Shown piece by piece: positions 19,127 to 28,898 of a stretch of 64,000 bases of DNA. The notes beneath the pieces were generated by a model. It made no database searches and was not told the origin of the DNA. It worked only from the letters and a program-made list of their open reading frames with translations. Source of the DNA: Fen-1254 sp963769605 (GTDB lineage: Bacteria > Bacteroidota > Ignavibacteria > UBA10030); NCBI GenBank assembly GCA_963769605.1, contig CAVYML010000009.1, positions 1 to 64,000 on the forward strand, written 5' to 3'. Position numbers and translations under genes: made by a program. Position 1 is the stretch's first letter; every line of letters starts with the position of its first letter.

Positions 19127-19537
19127 TCATTCCTTTTTTTGAACAATCCGATTCTTTTTTCTTTTTTCCAAGAAATAGTCGATGCTAAACTTTCCGGCTC
19201 CCCTTGCCGAAATAAATAGGAAGAGGAAGCAATAGAGCATCGCCAACTCTCCGCGGTTCACAATCGGCAGAATTGCACCGGTACCGTGAGCCATCCAATA
19301 TGCCACCGCCATCTGTCCGCTTGTAATGAAAGCCGCCCATCGAGTGAGAAAACCTATCATAATCAGGAACCCTCCGGCGAATTCAATCGGACCCGCAGTG
19401 CCCGCGATAGCCATTGGCATTTGCATTCCCGAGGGCGGAAAATCGAAAAGTTTTTGTGATCCGTGCCATAGAAAAAGGAAACCCGAGACTATCCTCAGCG
19501 CTGTATAAATTTGCGTTTCATATTTTGATAGAAACAT
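19127..19537 (-). CDS. DoxX family membrane protein
   Basis: 136 aa with four hydrophobic segments. ALRIVSGFLFLWHGSQKLF near the N-terminus and the EFAGGFLIMIGFLTRWAA segment are typical of the DoxX family. Members are small inner-membrane proteins, some linked to quinone or redox functions; a specific role cannot be assigned. It converges with the glycosyltransferase gene, with 19 bases between the two stops. Confidence 0.85.
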   Translation of the reverse strand: MFLSKYETQIYTALRIVSGFLFLWHGSQKLFDFPPSGMQMPMAIAGTAGPIEFAGGFLIMIGFLTRWAAFITSGQMAVAYWMAHGTGAILPIVNRGELAMLYCFLFLFISARGAGKFSIDYFLEKRKKNRIVQKKE

Positions 19538-19807
19538 TTTTCCCTCTTATCTGATTTTCATTCTCTCTTGAGTATGTTCAATTTGTATCATATTAATAGA
19601 ACGCACACTCCTGCGTTTTAGTTTCTTCCTAAGCGCAACGGTTGTATTTTATTTTAGCTTTTGTACAGTGAGCAATCTTTTACCCGTTTATTATCTATTC
19701 AGCGGTACAAGAGAGGAAAAACCACAGCAGCAAATCGCTTGATTCTCGTTCATCTTGGCGACGTTCCCTTCCATTTTAAACATCGTCAAGGAAGAGCGAG
19801 GAAGTGA

Positions 19808-20218
19808 TTACTTAAGTTTGTAATAATTTTCGATTTCTTTCTTCAATTCGATATCCGTCAAAAGATATTTGAGGAGTTTCGGCTGCTTCTTTCCATCGGT
19901 AAGAATTGTGCCAAAATCGACAGAGTCGCGGTACACAATAAATGTATTTATTGAATCGATCTGAAACTCGATTTTTCTATCGGATAGGTAGCTTGTCTTT
20001 ATACCGTTCAACCTAAGGAACGGAACAAGCTTGTTCGTGTACGCGGAAAAATCATTGATAGCCTCTTCAGTAAAGTCCTTTAACGAATCAGCTTCCTCGA
20101 TCGAAGGCCCGAAGAAGAAAACCTCTTTTTCGGTTGGTTTCCGTCTGTATTGACTTTGCACGGGTATTGTGACGGACAAAAGAAGCAATAAACTTAAAAG
20201 CATATATGATAATTTCAT
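19808..20218 (-). CDS. Exported hypothetical protein (136 aa)
   Basis: A clear signal peptide: MKLSY, then a leucine-rich core to about residue 18, then VQSQ. The mature part is charged with helical and beta segments and no cysteine. I do not recognise a family. It is a single gene on the minus strand, with about 150 bases to the HAD gene. Confidence 0.55.
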   Translation of the reverse strand: MKLSYMLLSLLLLLSVTIPVQSQYRRKPTEKEVFFFGPSIEEADSLKDFTEEAINDFSAYTNKLVPFLRLNGIKTSYLSDRKIEFQIDSINTFIVYRDSVDFGTILTDGKKQPKLLKYLLTDIELKKEIENYYKLK

Positions 20219-20365
20219 AGATTTTCAATCCTCACGCAGCATTATTTGGCTTGACCTTACGCCAGATGTATTTTCATTATTAAATTATTGAGATCATAGA
20301 GAGCTTCATCGCTGATATGTCCCATTAGTTTCTTTCTGAAATCTGCTGCTTCTTGAAAAAGCTGC

Positions 20366-20959
20366 TTAAGAAGCAGCATTTCCAAACACTTGTTTTATGA
20401 GGCCCTGAAATCCAGGCTCCATGGTAAATTGGACAGACGGAATTCCCATTGCCATTGCAGCTTCGACGTTCCTGATCCGGTCATCGATAAACAACAGTTC
20501 ATCTGCTTTATAACCGCTCCGGTCAAGCAGACACTGATAGATTGCACGGTCAGGCTTCCGCACTCGCGCCTCACTGCTGATAACGGCTCCGGCAAGCAAG
20601 CCGCTGATTTTAAACATCGTTCTTAGCTTAGCCGACCAGCGTCCGATATCATTGGATAAACACCATACCGGAATCCTGAACAACCCGGCGTTCCTGAGAA
20701 AATCCTCGACACCCGGGACAAGAGAATGCCTTGACAGGTAATCGTCCTCAAGCGAAGGATCTAAGTGAACTTTATTCCAGAATTCGTCGGCATTTATCAT
20801 GCCAAGGCTCGCATCGAAATACGCCGACGCGATTGTCTTTGCATCGACATTTCCGCCGGCCTCCGTAATGAATGGAATTAATAGTTCTGCGACGTCATCT
20901 GCGGCCCGGAAAATGACGCCCATCGCATCGAGGACTATACAATGCGTCTTCTTAAGCAT
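20366..20959 (-). CDS. HAD-superfamily hydrolase
   Basis: 197 aa. VLDAMGVIF at residues 9-17 is HAD motif I with the nucleophilic Asp, but the usual second Asp is Met, as in dehalogenase-like subgroups where this position varies. CLSNDIGRW is motif II (Ser/Asn), K156-region RKPD is motif III and FIDDRIRNVEAA is motif IV. The alpha-helical cap lies between motifs I and II. Substrate unknown. The start overlaps the end of the upstream 150-aa gene by 8 bases, so they are probably translationally coupled. Confidence 0.85.
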   Translation of the reverse strand: MLKKTHCIVLDAMGVIFRAADDVAELLIPFITEAGGNVDAKTIASAYFDASLGMINADEFWNKVHLDPSLEDDYLSRHSLVPGVEDFLRNAGLFRIPVWCLSNDIGRWSAKLRTMFKISGLLAGAVISSEARVRKPDRAIYQCLLDRSGYKADELLFIDDRIRNVEAAMAMGIPSVQFTMEPGFQGLIKQVFGNAAS

Positions 20960-21404
20960 AAATATCTATTTTACCGAATGGCGATATCTGAGCATAAAGT
21001 TTTCCCGATAAACTATCGAGCACCATTGTCGATAGCCCATAGTCATTTAACTTGTTATATATGTAAACCTCCGTCAAAAAACTATGCTTAAAATATTCCA
21101 AACGACATCGCCAGAGTTTGCCGATAACAGAAATGCAAGTACCCGATTCGTTTCTCCGGTACTTCTGAATTAATCCCTTTTGCATGAGACCGGGCAAAGT
21201 ATCTGCTGAAAAATGATTTGCTATTCTCCTTTCATCTGATGTATATTCCTTTTTTGAGGAAGATGACGACACCGGAAAAAATTGCCACATATTTTTCTGA
21301 ACCGGAACCGGTTTTTCGCCCTGCCAGATCATGAAAATTGCGATCGCAATCAAAATGATGAACGGTATGTTAAGACAAATCCTTCGCCACAATCCATTCA
21401 TCAT
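20952..21404 (-). CDS. Hypothetical protein with N-terminal membrane anchor
   Basis: I start it at the ATG at 21404 because GAGGG lies six bases upstream; an upstream TTG would extend it by eight residues. A hydrophobic helix (about residues 10-25, IPFIILIAIAIFMIW) anchors a soluble domain of about 120 residues with no motif I recognise. It overlaps the HAD gene by 8 bases. Confidence 0.5.
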   Translation of the reverse strand: MMNGLWRRICLNIPFIILIAIAIFMIWQGEKPVPVQKNMWQFFPVSSSSSKKEYTSDERRIANHFSADTLPGLMQKGLIQKYRRNESGTCISVIGKLWRCRLEYFKHSFLTEVYIYNKLNDYGLSTMVLDSLSGKLYAQISPFGKIDIYA

Positions 21405-21542
21405 TTTTCCCTCTATGATATTAATCAATAACAGAAATTATGCATTGTATTAGTTATCCAGAAAAAAAGTAAAGCTGTCATACACAGCCGGAGGCTTTGA
21501 ACAGACGTCCCGCAATACGGGCCAACATCATCCGATTTCCAG

Positions 21543-21929
21543 TTAATATTTTTCATCTTCAACTTTGTACGGAATAAAATCCAGTTGCTTTATAGGAATA
21601 CCCAGACTTTTTCCATATTCAATAGCGTCTATCCAGCTTGACCTGTCTGTTGTGACATGAAACACTTTATTCCTGAATACAATGATCAACTCATTTCCGC
21701 AGTAAAAATGGCAATAGAATTCATGGATCAGATAAAGGAAGCGCTTCGCCATATTTGCCTGAAGCTTCTGAATGAGTAATTCGAGGACACTTGAAGCAAC
21801 TTCCACTTTGAATAAGACGATAATTCCCGGAAGAACGTTCCTCTTACCGACGATCTTCAAATCATCAAAGATTGACCTGTCCCGTTGGCTTATATTGAGA
21901 ATAATACCGTGATAATTGTCTTCATTCAT
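21543..21929 (-). CDS. Hypothetical protein (128 aa)
   Basis: A soluble protein without signal peptide. The hydrophobic pattern of the middle (LLIQKLQANMAKRFLYLIHEF) is helical, followed by beta-like YCGNELIIVFRNKVFHV. Family not recognised. AGGAATTTTGG precedes the ATG. It lies just downstream of the frameshifted cupin gene on the same strand. Confidence 0.5.
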   Translation of the reverse strand: MNEDNYHGIILNISQRDRSIFDDLKIVGKRNVLPGIIVLFKVEVASSVLELLIQKLQANMAKRFLYLIHEFYCHFYCGNELIIVFRNKVFHVTTDRSSWIDAIEYGKSLGIPIKQLDFIPYKVEDEKY

Positions 21930-22084
21930 TATCCAAAATTCCTGGAATTATTCTCTTTCGAGCAGCCCTTTTTCTATGAATATGCTTTGTACTAATTCTG
22001 AATCCTCGACTGTAAATCCGATTCGAACCCATTTTTTTCGCCGACCCTATTTGTGACTCTGAATCTCGACTGTTCCGTAAAACA

Positions 22085-22458
22085 TCAAATCGACACTCCA
22101 CCCGGCGCAGTAAATTTGTCGTCGGCGACGTTTCCGGTATTACGTGTCTCTGCCGGTTCGAAAATGACGACCTCAACTTCTTCTTCGGCCACGGTCCGAT
22201 GTTCAATCCCCCGGGTACCACGAGCAGTTCACCGGCATGCAATTCAACTGAATGATCGCGAAAATCGACCCGGAACCGGCCCTTCCATACAAAAAACATC
22301 TCGTCTTGTTCATCATGATGATGCCAAATAAATTCTCCCTTGAACTTGACAAGCTTGACTTCCTGACCATTAAGCTGAGCCGCCACTTTTGGCCGCCAGT
22401 ATTCGCTGAAGAGAGAAAACTTATGGTTTAAATTGACTGGAATCGTTGTATCCACCAT
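22085..22458 (-). pseudogene. Cupin domain protein, frameshifted
   Basis: From ATG 22458 the frame reads a single-domain cupin: HHHDEQDEMFFVWKG (metal-binding His/Glu motif 1) and ELHAGELLVVPGG (start of motif 2). At about 22202 the frame is lost. In the next frame the expected cupin C-terminus continues as GIEHRTVAEEEVEVVIFEPA and ends with TGA at 22087-22085. Adding one C to the CCCGGGGG run would restore an intact gene of about 124 residues. It is either a pseudogene or an uncorrected homopolymer error. The metal-site residues on both sides are conserved, which favours recent or artefactual damage. Confidence 0.75.
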
Positions 22459-22736
22459 TGCTGCACCTGTACAAAATTTATAAGAATCCTGAAGAAATTT
22501 TCGGATAAATCCCCAAACAGGAATATCACTTTTTAATGCCATCCGCCGCCGCTGCAATGATTGAAATCTATACGATCCAGCAGCAAAATGCAAGGGATTT
22601 CTATGACTTTTATCAACGTTATAAGTCCGGTTCGCAGCAAGACGCATATACTCTGCCTTTTTTTTAAGCAGGAACTCTTATATGAATTATTTGTTTTAGT
22701 AGAGTCCGGACAAACGAAAGGCAAATTCAAACTACG

Positions 22737-23672
22737 ATGTATATGCATTTTTTCTTCGGAACAAACAAACTTGTACAAGCTGTCGGCATAGCCGTTATTT
22801 TAACCTTATTGCTGCCTGCGATAAGTACGGCCTGTGCATGCGGATGCAATGTCTTCTCAGTCGGCTCGATGTGGATGATGCCGTACTCATCCGGTCTCAC
22901 AATGGCTCTGACATATAATTACATGGATCAGCGCACGGACTGGTCAGGCTGGAACAGCGCTGCAACAAATTTAAACAGCGATAAAGAAATCAGAACAAGC
23001 TTTTATACGCTCGGATTACAGTACATGGAAAGCCGGGATTGGGGCATGATGATAGAAATCCCTGTTTGGGACCGCTTCTTTACGACAGCAGATAATCTTG
23101 GCAACATTGCATCAGCTGAACATGTGTCCATAGCCGATATTCGAATCACTGGCATATACACAGGTCTCTCAGAAGATATGTCGACTGGCATTCTCTTGGG
23201 CTTAAAACTGCCGACCGGACCTTTTAATCTTTCGCTTTTGGATAGGGATACTCAGATCGGAACGGGGACAACCGACTTGCTCGTCGGGGGCTATAAGATG
23301 GGACAAGAGAATGGATGGGGATGGTATACTCATGCGCAGTTGCAGGTTCCACTTGCCGCCCGTGACGGCTACCTGCCTGGCGATAACTTTGACTTTAGCA
23401 TCGGAATGCATTATGATAATCTTGTGGAGATGTGCAGAATAGTACCTATGCTGCAACTTACAGCATCTTTCCGCAGCGCTGACAGCGGTTTAAACGCAGA
23501 CCCCGATAACACAGGTTATAAACGGCTTTACATATCTCCCGGTGTTGAAGTAACGGTAAGCAGTCATCTAAGCATCTTCGGGAATGTGAAGACGCCTCTC
23601 ATAACGCAAGTGAGAGGTTACCAGCTCGTCGCACCGCTGCTGTCCACAGTAATTTTGAGCTGCCGTTTTTAA
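22737..23672 (+). CDS. Outer-membrane beta-barrel-like protein next to zinc-type ABC genes
   Basis: 311 aa. A signal peptide (hydrophobic core about residues 15-28) is followed by the Cys-rich CACGCNVF. The rest alternates aromatic beta strands and turns, for example NGWGWYTHAQLQVPL, and ends with a terminal aromatic (CRF*), as outer-membrane barrels do. GLKLPTGPFN resembles the transporter family often annotated as MetA-pathway-like outer-membrane proteins. The Cys cluster after the signal could bind metal. It converges with the metal ABC permease gene, so a role in metal passage is an inference from location. Confidence 0.6.
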   Translation: MYMHFFFGTNKLVQAVGIAVILTLLLPAISTACACGCNVFSVGSMWMMPYSSGLTMALTYNYMDQRTDWSGWNSAATNLNSDKEIRTSFYTLGLQYMESRDWGMMIEIPVWDRFFTTADNLGNIASAEHVSIADIRITGIYTGLSEDMSTGILLGLKLPTGPFNLSLLDRDTQIGTGTTDLLVGGYKMGQENGWGWYTHAQLQVPLAARDGYLPGDNFDFSIGMHYDNLVEMCRIVPMLQLTASFRSADSGLNADPDNTGYKRLYISPGVEVTVSSHLSIFGNVKTPLITQVRGYQLVAPLLSTVILSCRF

Positions 23673-23736
23673 ATTTACAGAACTGCCGCAAAGTATATCG
23701 ATAATCGATATCTCGATTTGTGCATAACTTAATGAC

Positions 23737-23769
23737 AACCTTGTCAAGGTTACAAACCTTGACAAGGTT
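23737..23769. terminator. Perfect 15-base inverted repeat, likely bidirectional terminator or REP
   Basis: AACCTTGTCAAGGTT (23737-23751) and AACCTTGACAAGGTT (23755-23769) are exact reverse complements with a 3-base loop. Each arm is itself nearly palindromic. It lies between convergent genes, six bases from the permease stop codon. A T-run follows only weakly. Confidence 0.6.
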
Positions 23770-23774
23770 TATAA

Positions 23775-24536
23775 TCATTGAGCTACTCCCTCCTTCTTCT
23801 TCACCGCCGGAAATAAAAACGCTACAATCAATGCCAGCAAGGCATGAAAAAACACCAATGTATAGCCGGTAGGAAGATCGAGGTTATAAGAAACTGCAAT
23901 CGATAACAGATTCACCGCCGTTCCTACGATCCATGCTACAAGCAGGAGTTTCCATTTATTCAACCGGATGGCAATGAACGCCGGAGCAACGAGGAGAGAA
24001 AAAACAATGAGCACGCCTGCCAGCCTTACGGAACTGGTGACCGTAGCTGCAAACGACACGAAGAAAAGAGTATCTTTCCAGAATCCCTTCATGCGCGGGT
24101 ACACAAATACGAGAATCAATCCGAGCAGTGCATACACGATTGCAGTTTCTATGATGTCCGACCATGGCGTGAAGAGAATATCCGAAGCCATGAGCTTGTC
24201 GAACATTTCCGTGCCGTGAGCGGATTTGGAGAGCACGATGAACACTCCCGATATACCGAACGCATAGAGCAATCCGATAAACGCCTCATGCGAGGCGGTC
24301 CGTTTGGCTGCAAGCGCTATGAGCAGTCCGGCAAGAAGAGCAAACGTCAGTGAAACGGGATACAAATACTGACCATCCAGAAAAAGAATGGAACATGCCG
24401 CTCCCAGAGCGGACATCTGCCCTATGGCAAGGTCTGTAAAAATAATTCCCCTCCGGATAATCTCCAGTCCGAAGAAGGAGTGAATTCCGAGCAGCACCAC
24501 GGAAAGAACGAATGCGGACAGGAGAATATCAGCCAT
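23775..24536 (-). CDS. Zinc/manganese-type ABC transporter permease (ZnuB/MntB family)
   Basis: 253 aa with about seven to eight membrane segments. LGLEIIRRG-like RRGIIFTDLAIGQMSALGAA and the later SSVRLAGVLIVFSLLVAP are typical of ABC-3 metal permeases. It forms the channel for Zn2+ or Mn2+ imported with the binding protein encoded just upstream (8-base overlap). No ATP-binding subunit gene is found on either side, which is unusual for this transporter class. Confidence 0.85.
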   Translation of the reverse strand: MADILLSAFVLSVVLLGIHSFFGLEIIRRGIIFTDLAIGQMSALGAACSILFLDGQYLYPVSLTFALLAGLLIALAAKRTASHEAFIGLLYAFGISGVFIVLSKSAHGTEMFDKLMASDILFTPWSDIIETAIVYALLGLILVFVYPRMKGFWKDTLFFVSFAATVTSSVRLAGVLIVFSLLVAPAFIAIRLNKWKLLLVAWIVGTAVNLLSIAVSYNLDLPTGYTLVFFHALLALIVAFLFPAVKKKEGVAQ

Positions 24537-25422
24537 TGGTCAGTCTCCTCACGATCTCATCAAAAACACTGAATACATTATCCGCTTCTTTCACCGCTCC
24601 GACATCATGCGGCAGAATCAGAAGTTTTACATTAAGTTTTTTCGACAGATAAAGCGCTGCGTCCTGCGGATTGTACACATCCTGCAAAATGAATTGCACT
24701 TTTTCCCGATCGATTAATTTTTCCACGTCGGCGATATGCTTTGTCGTGGGCGGAATTCCTGGAAGCGGCTCGATTGTGCCGGCGATAACAAAACCAAACC
24801 GGTCTAAGAAGTAATCGAAGATCTTGTGATACTCGACGACCTTGACGCCTTTGAACGGTTTTAATTGCTCTTCCCATGTTTTCATTTTCTGCTGCCAGAG
24901 AGTAAACAATTCCTTGTTGTTCTCTTCGTAGAACGTCTGATTATCCGGATCCAGTTCACTCAATCTTTCGGTTATGGCTTTTGCAACGATGGGAATATTA
25001 TCAGGATCCATGAAAAAGTGCGGGTTCCCTTCCGGATGCACATCGCCGAGTTCTCGGGAAACGCTTGTCGGAACGTCGATTAAATGCACGTGCATGGAGA
25101 GATCTAAAAATCCGCGCTCCCCGGGCTGTACGGCGCCGTTGTTTGCCTGTTTGATGATCTGCGGCAGCCATCCGATTTCCAGCTGCCCGCCGTTGATGAT
25201 AAGGAGATCTGCTTTCCGCATTTTGGCAATGTACGACGGTTTTGGAATGATGATATGCGGATTATAATCTCCACGCGCAAGCGAGACGACTTCGATCCTG
25301 TCCTTGCCGATACGCTGGGCAATATCGCCGATATAGCCGTAGGTCGCAACGACCTGCAACTGACCGGAAAAACCGAGCTGCCCGAACAGCAGCATTAAAA
25401 ATAAAAGTTTAATAGATTTCAT
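24529..25422 (-). CDS. Zinc/manganese-type ABC solute-binding protein (ZnuA/TroA family)
   Basis: A signal peptide (residues about 1-20) is followed by LQVVATYGYIGDIAQRIG, the usual start of cluster A-I metal-binding proteins. Candidate metal ligands are the His of YNPHIIIPKPS, GNPHFFMDPDN, the His of EYHKIFDYF and the acidic residue near the C-terminus. I start at 25422, where GGAG is correctly spaced; an ATG four codons earlier is possible. The long His-rich loop of ZnuA is absent. It is probably in one operon with the permease and downstream of the interrupted porin gene. Confidence 0.85.
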   Translation of the reverse strand: MKSIKLLFLMLLFGQLGFSGQLQVVATYGYIGDIAQRIGKDRIEVVSLARGDYNPHIIIPKPSYIAKMRKADLLIINGGQLEIGWLPQIIKQANNGAVQPGERGFLDLSMHVHLIDVPTSVSRELGDVHPEGNPHFFMDPDNIPIVAKAITERLSELDPDNQTFYEENNKELFTLWQQKMKTWEEQLKPFKGVKVVEYHKIFDYFLDRFGFVIAGTIEPLPGIPPTTKHIADVEKLIDREKVQFILQDVYNPQDAALYLSKKLNVKLLILPHDVGAVKEADNVFSVFDEIVRRLTNG

Positions 25423-25695
25423 AAAAGACTCCATATTATTTACAATTCACATTTTTTCAGTTTTCTGTTTTCCATTTTCCATTTGCAATTTGAATTTTGC
25501 AATTCTTAGAACGCATGTGCGCCATGTGCGCCGATGGTCAGATTCGCCTGCAAAATAACTTGCATGTACGGCTGCTGCGACCATCCGCCGCCGGAAACCG
25601 GCACAGAGCGGCTCTCGTCCCTATCGAACTGAAGACGCAGCCGTGAAAATTCCGTAGGATTATATTCTATCATTGCAGAATAACGCGGAAGATTT

Positions 25696-25713
25696 GACGG
25701 CATAGATATATTT
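25696..25713. repeat. Target-site duplication, left copy
   Basis: GACGGCATAGATATATTT at 25696-25713 is repeated exactly at 27361-27378, flanking the insertion sequence. It is 18 bases long. Confidence 0.85.
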
Positions 25714-27360
25714 CCCGACTTGTACACAGACGGATAGTTAAGATAAAAACATGCGAAATTAGTTTGAAACGCGTAAATTTAACATATGGTGTCATACTAA
25801 GGACTTCGTTAGAACATGTTTCATATCCGTACGACAAAAACTGGTTCCGGCGGCACAGCAGTGCAAATTATTCGGTATCAAAACCGGAAGATGATCATCA
25901 TCAAACATCTGGGTAGTACACATGATAAGAAAGATTTAAAAGCCTTAAAAGAAACAGCTACTCTCTGGATTGAGAAGACGACCAAACAACAATCATTATT
26001 CTCCAACGAATCAGTTTCACCTACACTACAACTCAAGCAATGTCAGTATGTTGGATTTCGCTATGGTTTGATCTACGAAAGTCTTTATCAACTGTGCAAA
26101 CTATTTAAATTTCATCGGTTGCGAAACAAGCTCTTGGTAGATTTAGTTATTGCACGCATTATTGAGCCAGGTTCAAAGACACAGTCAATAGAATTTCTCA
26201 AAGAGTTCATGGGAATAGAACATAAACGTCAGGAACTCTATCGGCAAATTCCAAGGTTTCTGGGTGTGAAAGATACAGTAGAATCTAAAGTACTGGCGGT
26301 TGCTGAAAAAGAATTTGCTTTTACCTTTTCCCTCATCTTTTATGATGTAACTACTTTATACTTTGAGAGTTTTGAATCAGATGATTTACGCCAATGCGGA
26401 TTCTCCAAAGATAACAAATTCAATCAACCGCAAATAGTCCTTGGACTTTTAGTGACTATTGATGGTTTTCCAGTAGGGTATCAAATATTTGAAGGCAATA
26501 AATTTGAAGGACACACGTTAATTCCTGTTATTGTGGAATTTAAGCACAAACACAAGGTTGAAAATTTCACTGTGGTTGCTGACGCTGCTATGATAAGTGA
26601 TAAAAATATTACCGCACTTGCCTCTGCTCATCTTCAGTACATTGTCGGAGCCAGAATAGCAAATTTGCCACTCAAGCGTATTGCGGAGATCAGCGCTCAA
26701 CTTTATCAACGCGATGGCGCAACAATGCGTATGGCAACGGAGCTTGGTGATTTGATCTGTGAATTTTCTGCAAAACGATTTGCAAAAGATAAACGAGAGC
26801 TGGAAAAACAAATTATTAAAGCTCAGGAGCTTCTCGATAATCCAGGTAGCATCAAAAAAGTAAAATTCATTACCTCCAAAGATCAAACATATACACTTCA
26901 TACTGCATTAATAGAGAAGACCAAACTACTACTTGGCATCAAAGGCTATTACACAAATCTGCCGAAGTCGGAAGTCAGTGATAACATTGTCATTGAGCAT
27001 TATCATAATCTCTGGCATGTAGAGCAGGCATTTCGCATTGCAAAAAGTGATTTGCAAATGCGTCCCATCTACCACTTTAAACAAAAGACTATTAAAGCTC
27101 ATATTCTCATTTGCTTCATGGCATTAGCAATTTGTAAATATATGGAGTTAAAAACGGGAAGATCGACCAAGTCTATTGTAAAATTATTGAAAGGCGTTAC
27201 AGATGCTATAATGGTTAATACCCTCACAGGCGAAGAATTTACTCTACGCTCTATACTCATCGATGATGTCAAACAACTCTTGATAAAAATGGCTCTGTTG
27301 CTTTGATTTGGCCGTATTATTTCCCCTCACACGCTTGTCATACTAATTTGGACAAGTCAG
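25714..27360 (+). mobile_element. IS1634-family insertion sequence (1647 bp)
   Basis: The element lies between two exact 18-base copies of the target. Its ends form imperfect inverted repeats: the left end begins CCGACTTGTACA from 25715, and the right end read inward is CTGACTTGTCCA from 27360. It carries one transposase gene. It is more AT-rich than the surrounding genes. Long target duplications are a known habit of IS1634 relatives. Confidence 0.85.
25816..27306 (+). CDS. IS1634-family DDE transposase
   Basis: 496 aa. Catalytic residues by position: FYDVTTLYFE near residue 180 (first Asp), VVADAAMIS near 256 (second Asp) and the HNLWHVEQAFRIAKSDL helix near 395 with the Glu of the DDE triad. 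The N-terminal part resembles the DNA-binding region of IS1634 transposases. The frame is intact, so the element may still be active. It is transcribed opposite to the gene it disrupts. Confidence 0.9.
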   Translation: MFHIRTTKTGSGGTAVQIIRYQNRKMIIIKHLGSTHDKKDLKALKETATLWIEKTTKQQSLFSNESVSPTLQLKQCQYVGFRYGLIYESLYQLCKLFKFHRLRNKLLVDLVIARIIEPGSKTQSIEFLKEFMGIEHKRQELYRQIPRFLGVKDTVESKVLAVAEKEFAFTFSLIFYDVTTLYFESFESDDLRQCGFSKDNKFNQPQIVLGLLVTIDGFPVGYQIFEGNKFEGHTLIPVIVEFKHKHKVENFTVVADAAMISDKNITALASAHLQYIVGARIANLPLKRIAEISAQLYQRDGATMRMATELGDLICEFSAKRFAKDKRELEKQIIKAQELLDNPGSIKKVKFITSKDQTYTLHTALIEKTKLLLGIKGYYTNLPKSEVSDNIVIEHYHNLWHVEQAFRIAKSDLQMRPIYHFKQKTIKAHILICFMALAICKYMELKTGRSTKSIVKLLKGVTDAIMVNTLTGEEFTLRSILIDDVKQLLIKMALLL

Positions 27361-28592
27361 GACGGCATAGATATATTTTTACCGCCAAGCGAGATGTCGT
27401 TCTGCATCAGCAGGTCGTACCGCACGCCGATTTCCCAGAGCTGGTCGAGTTTGAAAACAAGCTGTGCATAAAAACCGGAATTATGTTTATCCAGACTTTG
27501 AAGTGAATCGCCGCCGAATGATTCGTGCCTGTATTCCGTTCCATTCATGACACGATACATATATTCACTTTGAAATCCGATATATCGAATGGCATCGAGA
27601 GTGTACTTGATGGTAAGGTCTGCACCTGCAATATCCGTATTTGCAGCAACTGCGTTTCCAGTATCCCCTAAAGCAGAGAATCCCGGATCGGCGTTTCTTG
27701 TCGTTCCCATGGCATTGGAGATCCCAAACAAGATCGATGCGTCTTCGATATCGAATGATGTACGAACGAATCCGATATAAAGATTCGGCCCCTGAACCGG
27801 GCTGACGGAAATAATGTTTTTCGGATCGCTGAATCCAGCAGTACCGAAGCTTTGCTGATTTTCGCCGTTTAAAACTTCCCCGCCGAGTACGAGAAAAAAC
27901 GGTGTCGGTGCGACCCATGTGGCCTGTGCGCCGATTTCATTCAATCCATCCTCGCCGAATAATGCCATTGAAATGAGCGGCTGGTTGGCAAAGTCCCAAT
28001 AATGTTCATGCTGCTCATTGACCCTGCCGAAGCTTGCAAGAAATTTTCCCGCCTTTATTTTAAAACCGTACGGCAATTTCCTCGTTGAAAAATAGGCCTC
28101 TTCCAGACCGGCGCCGTCGGGAGCAAGATCGATAACGGCAAAAAGATCGAAATACGGATCGACAACGGAATAGAGCGACATTTCACCGTAGTTGAAATTC
28201 AATCCGCGCTGTGCGTTCAATCCGGAAGAACTCGGCTGGTTCAGGAAGGGATAGCTGAAACCTGGAATTGTCAGAGAATAATATTTTTCATTTGCCATAT
28301 CCCGTGCTACGCCGGAAACATCGAGGATGAGCGCAATATCCGGAACATATTTGGACTGATCGAATGCCGATCCTTCTCTCGATTGTGCCCGTAGTAAACC
28401 GGCGGACCAAACGAATAAGAGCAATAATGCAGGAATGCATGTTTTTTGCAGTTTCATAGAAACTCCTCAAAATTTTAATAATGACGCCATTGACAACAGT
28501 AAAATTATCGGCGTTTGTGATACGATATTGCCGGATCCGAGTCCCACTGCTTTAAAAACAGCGGACGGAACCGGAAGATTCCATTCTTGAGG

Positions 28593-28898
28593 TCACGAAA
28601 ATTGAGGAGGAGCATGCGAAGCGAAAACACGCGTATGGAATGGATGACAAACTCTTTCCGGAAGTGAGACAAAGGCAAGAAGGACGGGTTCGCGATAGAG
28701 AGAGGAACCAGCCGCCGTCTGAATTGAAGGGGCGTAATTGGAAAGCTGGAACGTGCAAATTGTGCAATTGTCCGAATTTCCGCAATCATGATGATTGTGA
28801 AAAGCACTGACAGAAATGCTTGCCAGAAGCAACAAGAGCATCAGCGCCGGAACCGCCTTGAACAGCACACGGCGTTTTTTTATCAGCATTAGTTTCAT
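28593..28898 (-). CDS. Small exported His/Cys-rich protein
   Basis: I start at the ATG at 28898, which has GGA just upstream. A signal-like hydrophobic segment (MLLLLLASISVSA) is followed by FHNHHDCGNSDNCTICTFQLS, a dense His/Cys cluster suited to metal binding. The C-terminus ends in SHAPPQF. A second protein of the same plan lies at 36426-36067. Both stand upstream of metal-related outer-membrane genes on the same strand (here the interrupted porin and metal ABC genes). The shared architecture suggests a periplasmic metal chaperone or sensor; function is inferred. Confidence 0.6.
   Translation of the reverse strand: MKLMLIKKRRVLFKAVPALMLLLLLASISVSAFHNHHDCGNSDNCTICTFQLSNYAPSIQTAAGSSLYREPVLLAFVSLPERVCHPFHTRVFASHAPPQFS

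Larger units (their letters stand above)
25506..28457 (-). pseudogene. Exported porin-like protein interrupted by an IS1634-family element
   Basis: The gene starts at 28457 with a signal peptide (ending LRAQS) and runs to GGKNISMPS at 27361, where the insertion sequence begins. The remaining reading frame (PSNLPRYSAMIEYNP to the stop) resumes at 25713-25506. Joined, the protein would be about 428 aa with a beta-strand pattern and a terminal Phe (GAHAF*), consistent with an outer-membrane porin or barrel. An 18-base stretch is present on both sides of the element. The gene lies upstream of the metal binding-protein gene on the same strand and could be the first gene of that operon. The element is therefore possibly polar on metal uptake. 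Confidence 0.85.

Noticed and set aside
21922..22647. 241-residue minus-strand frame as an intact protein
   Set aside because: Its N-terminal 63 residues and everything after about residue 148 are non-coding readthrough around a frameshifted cupin.
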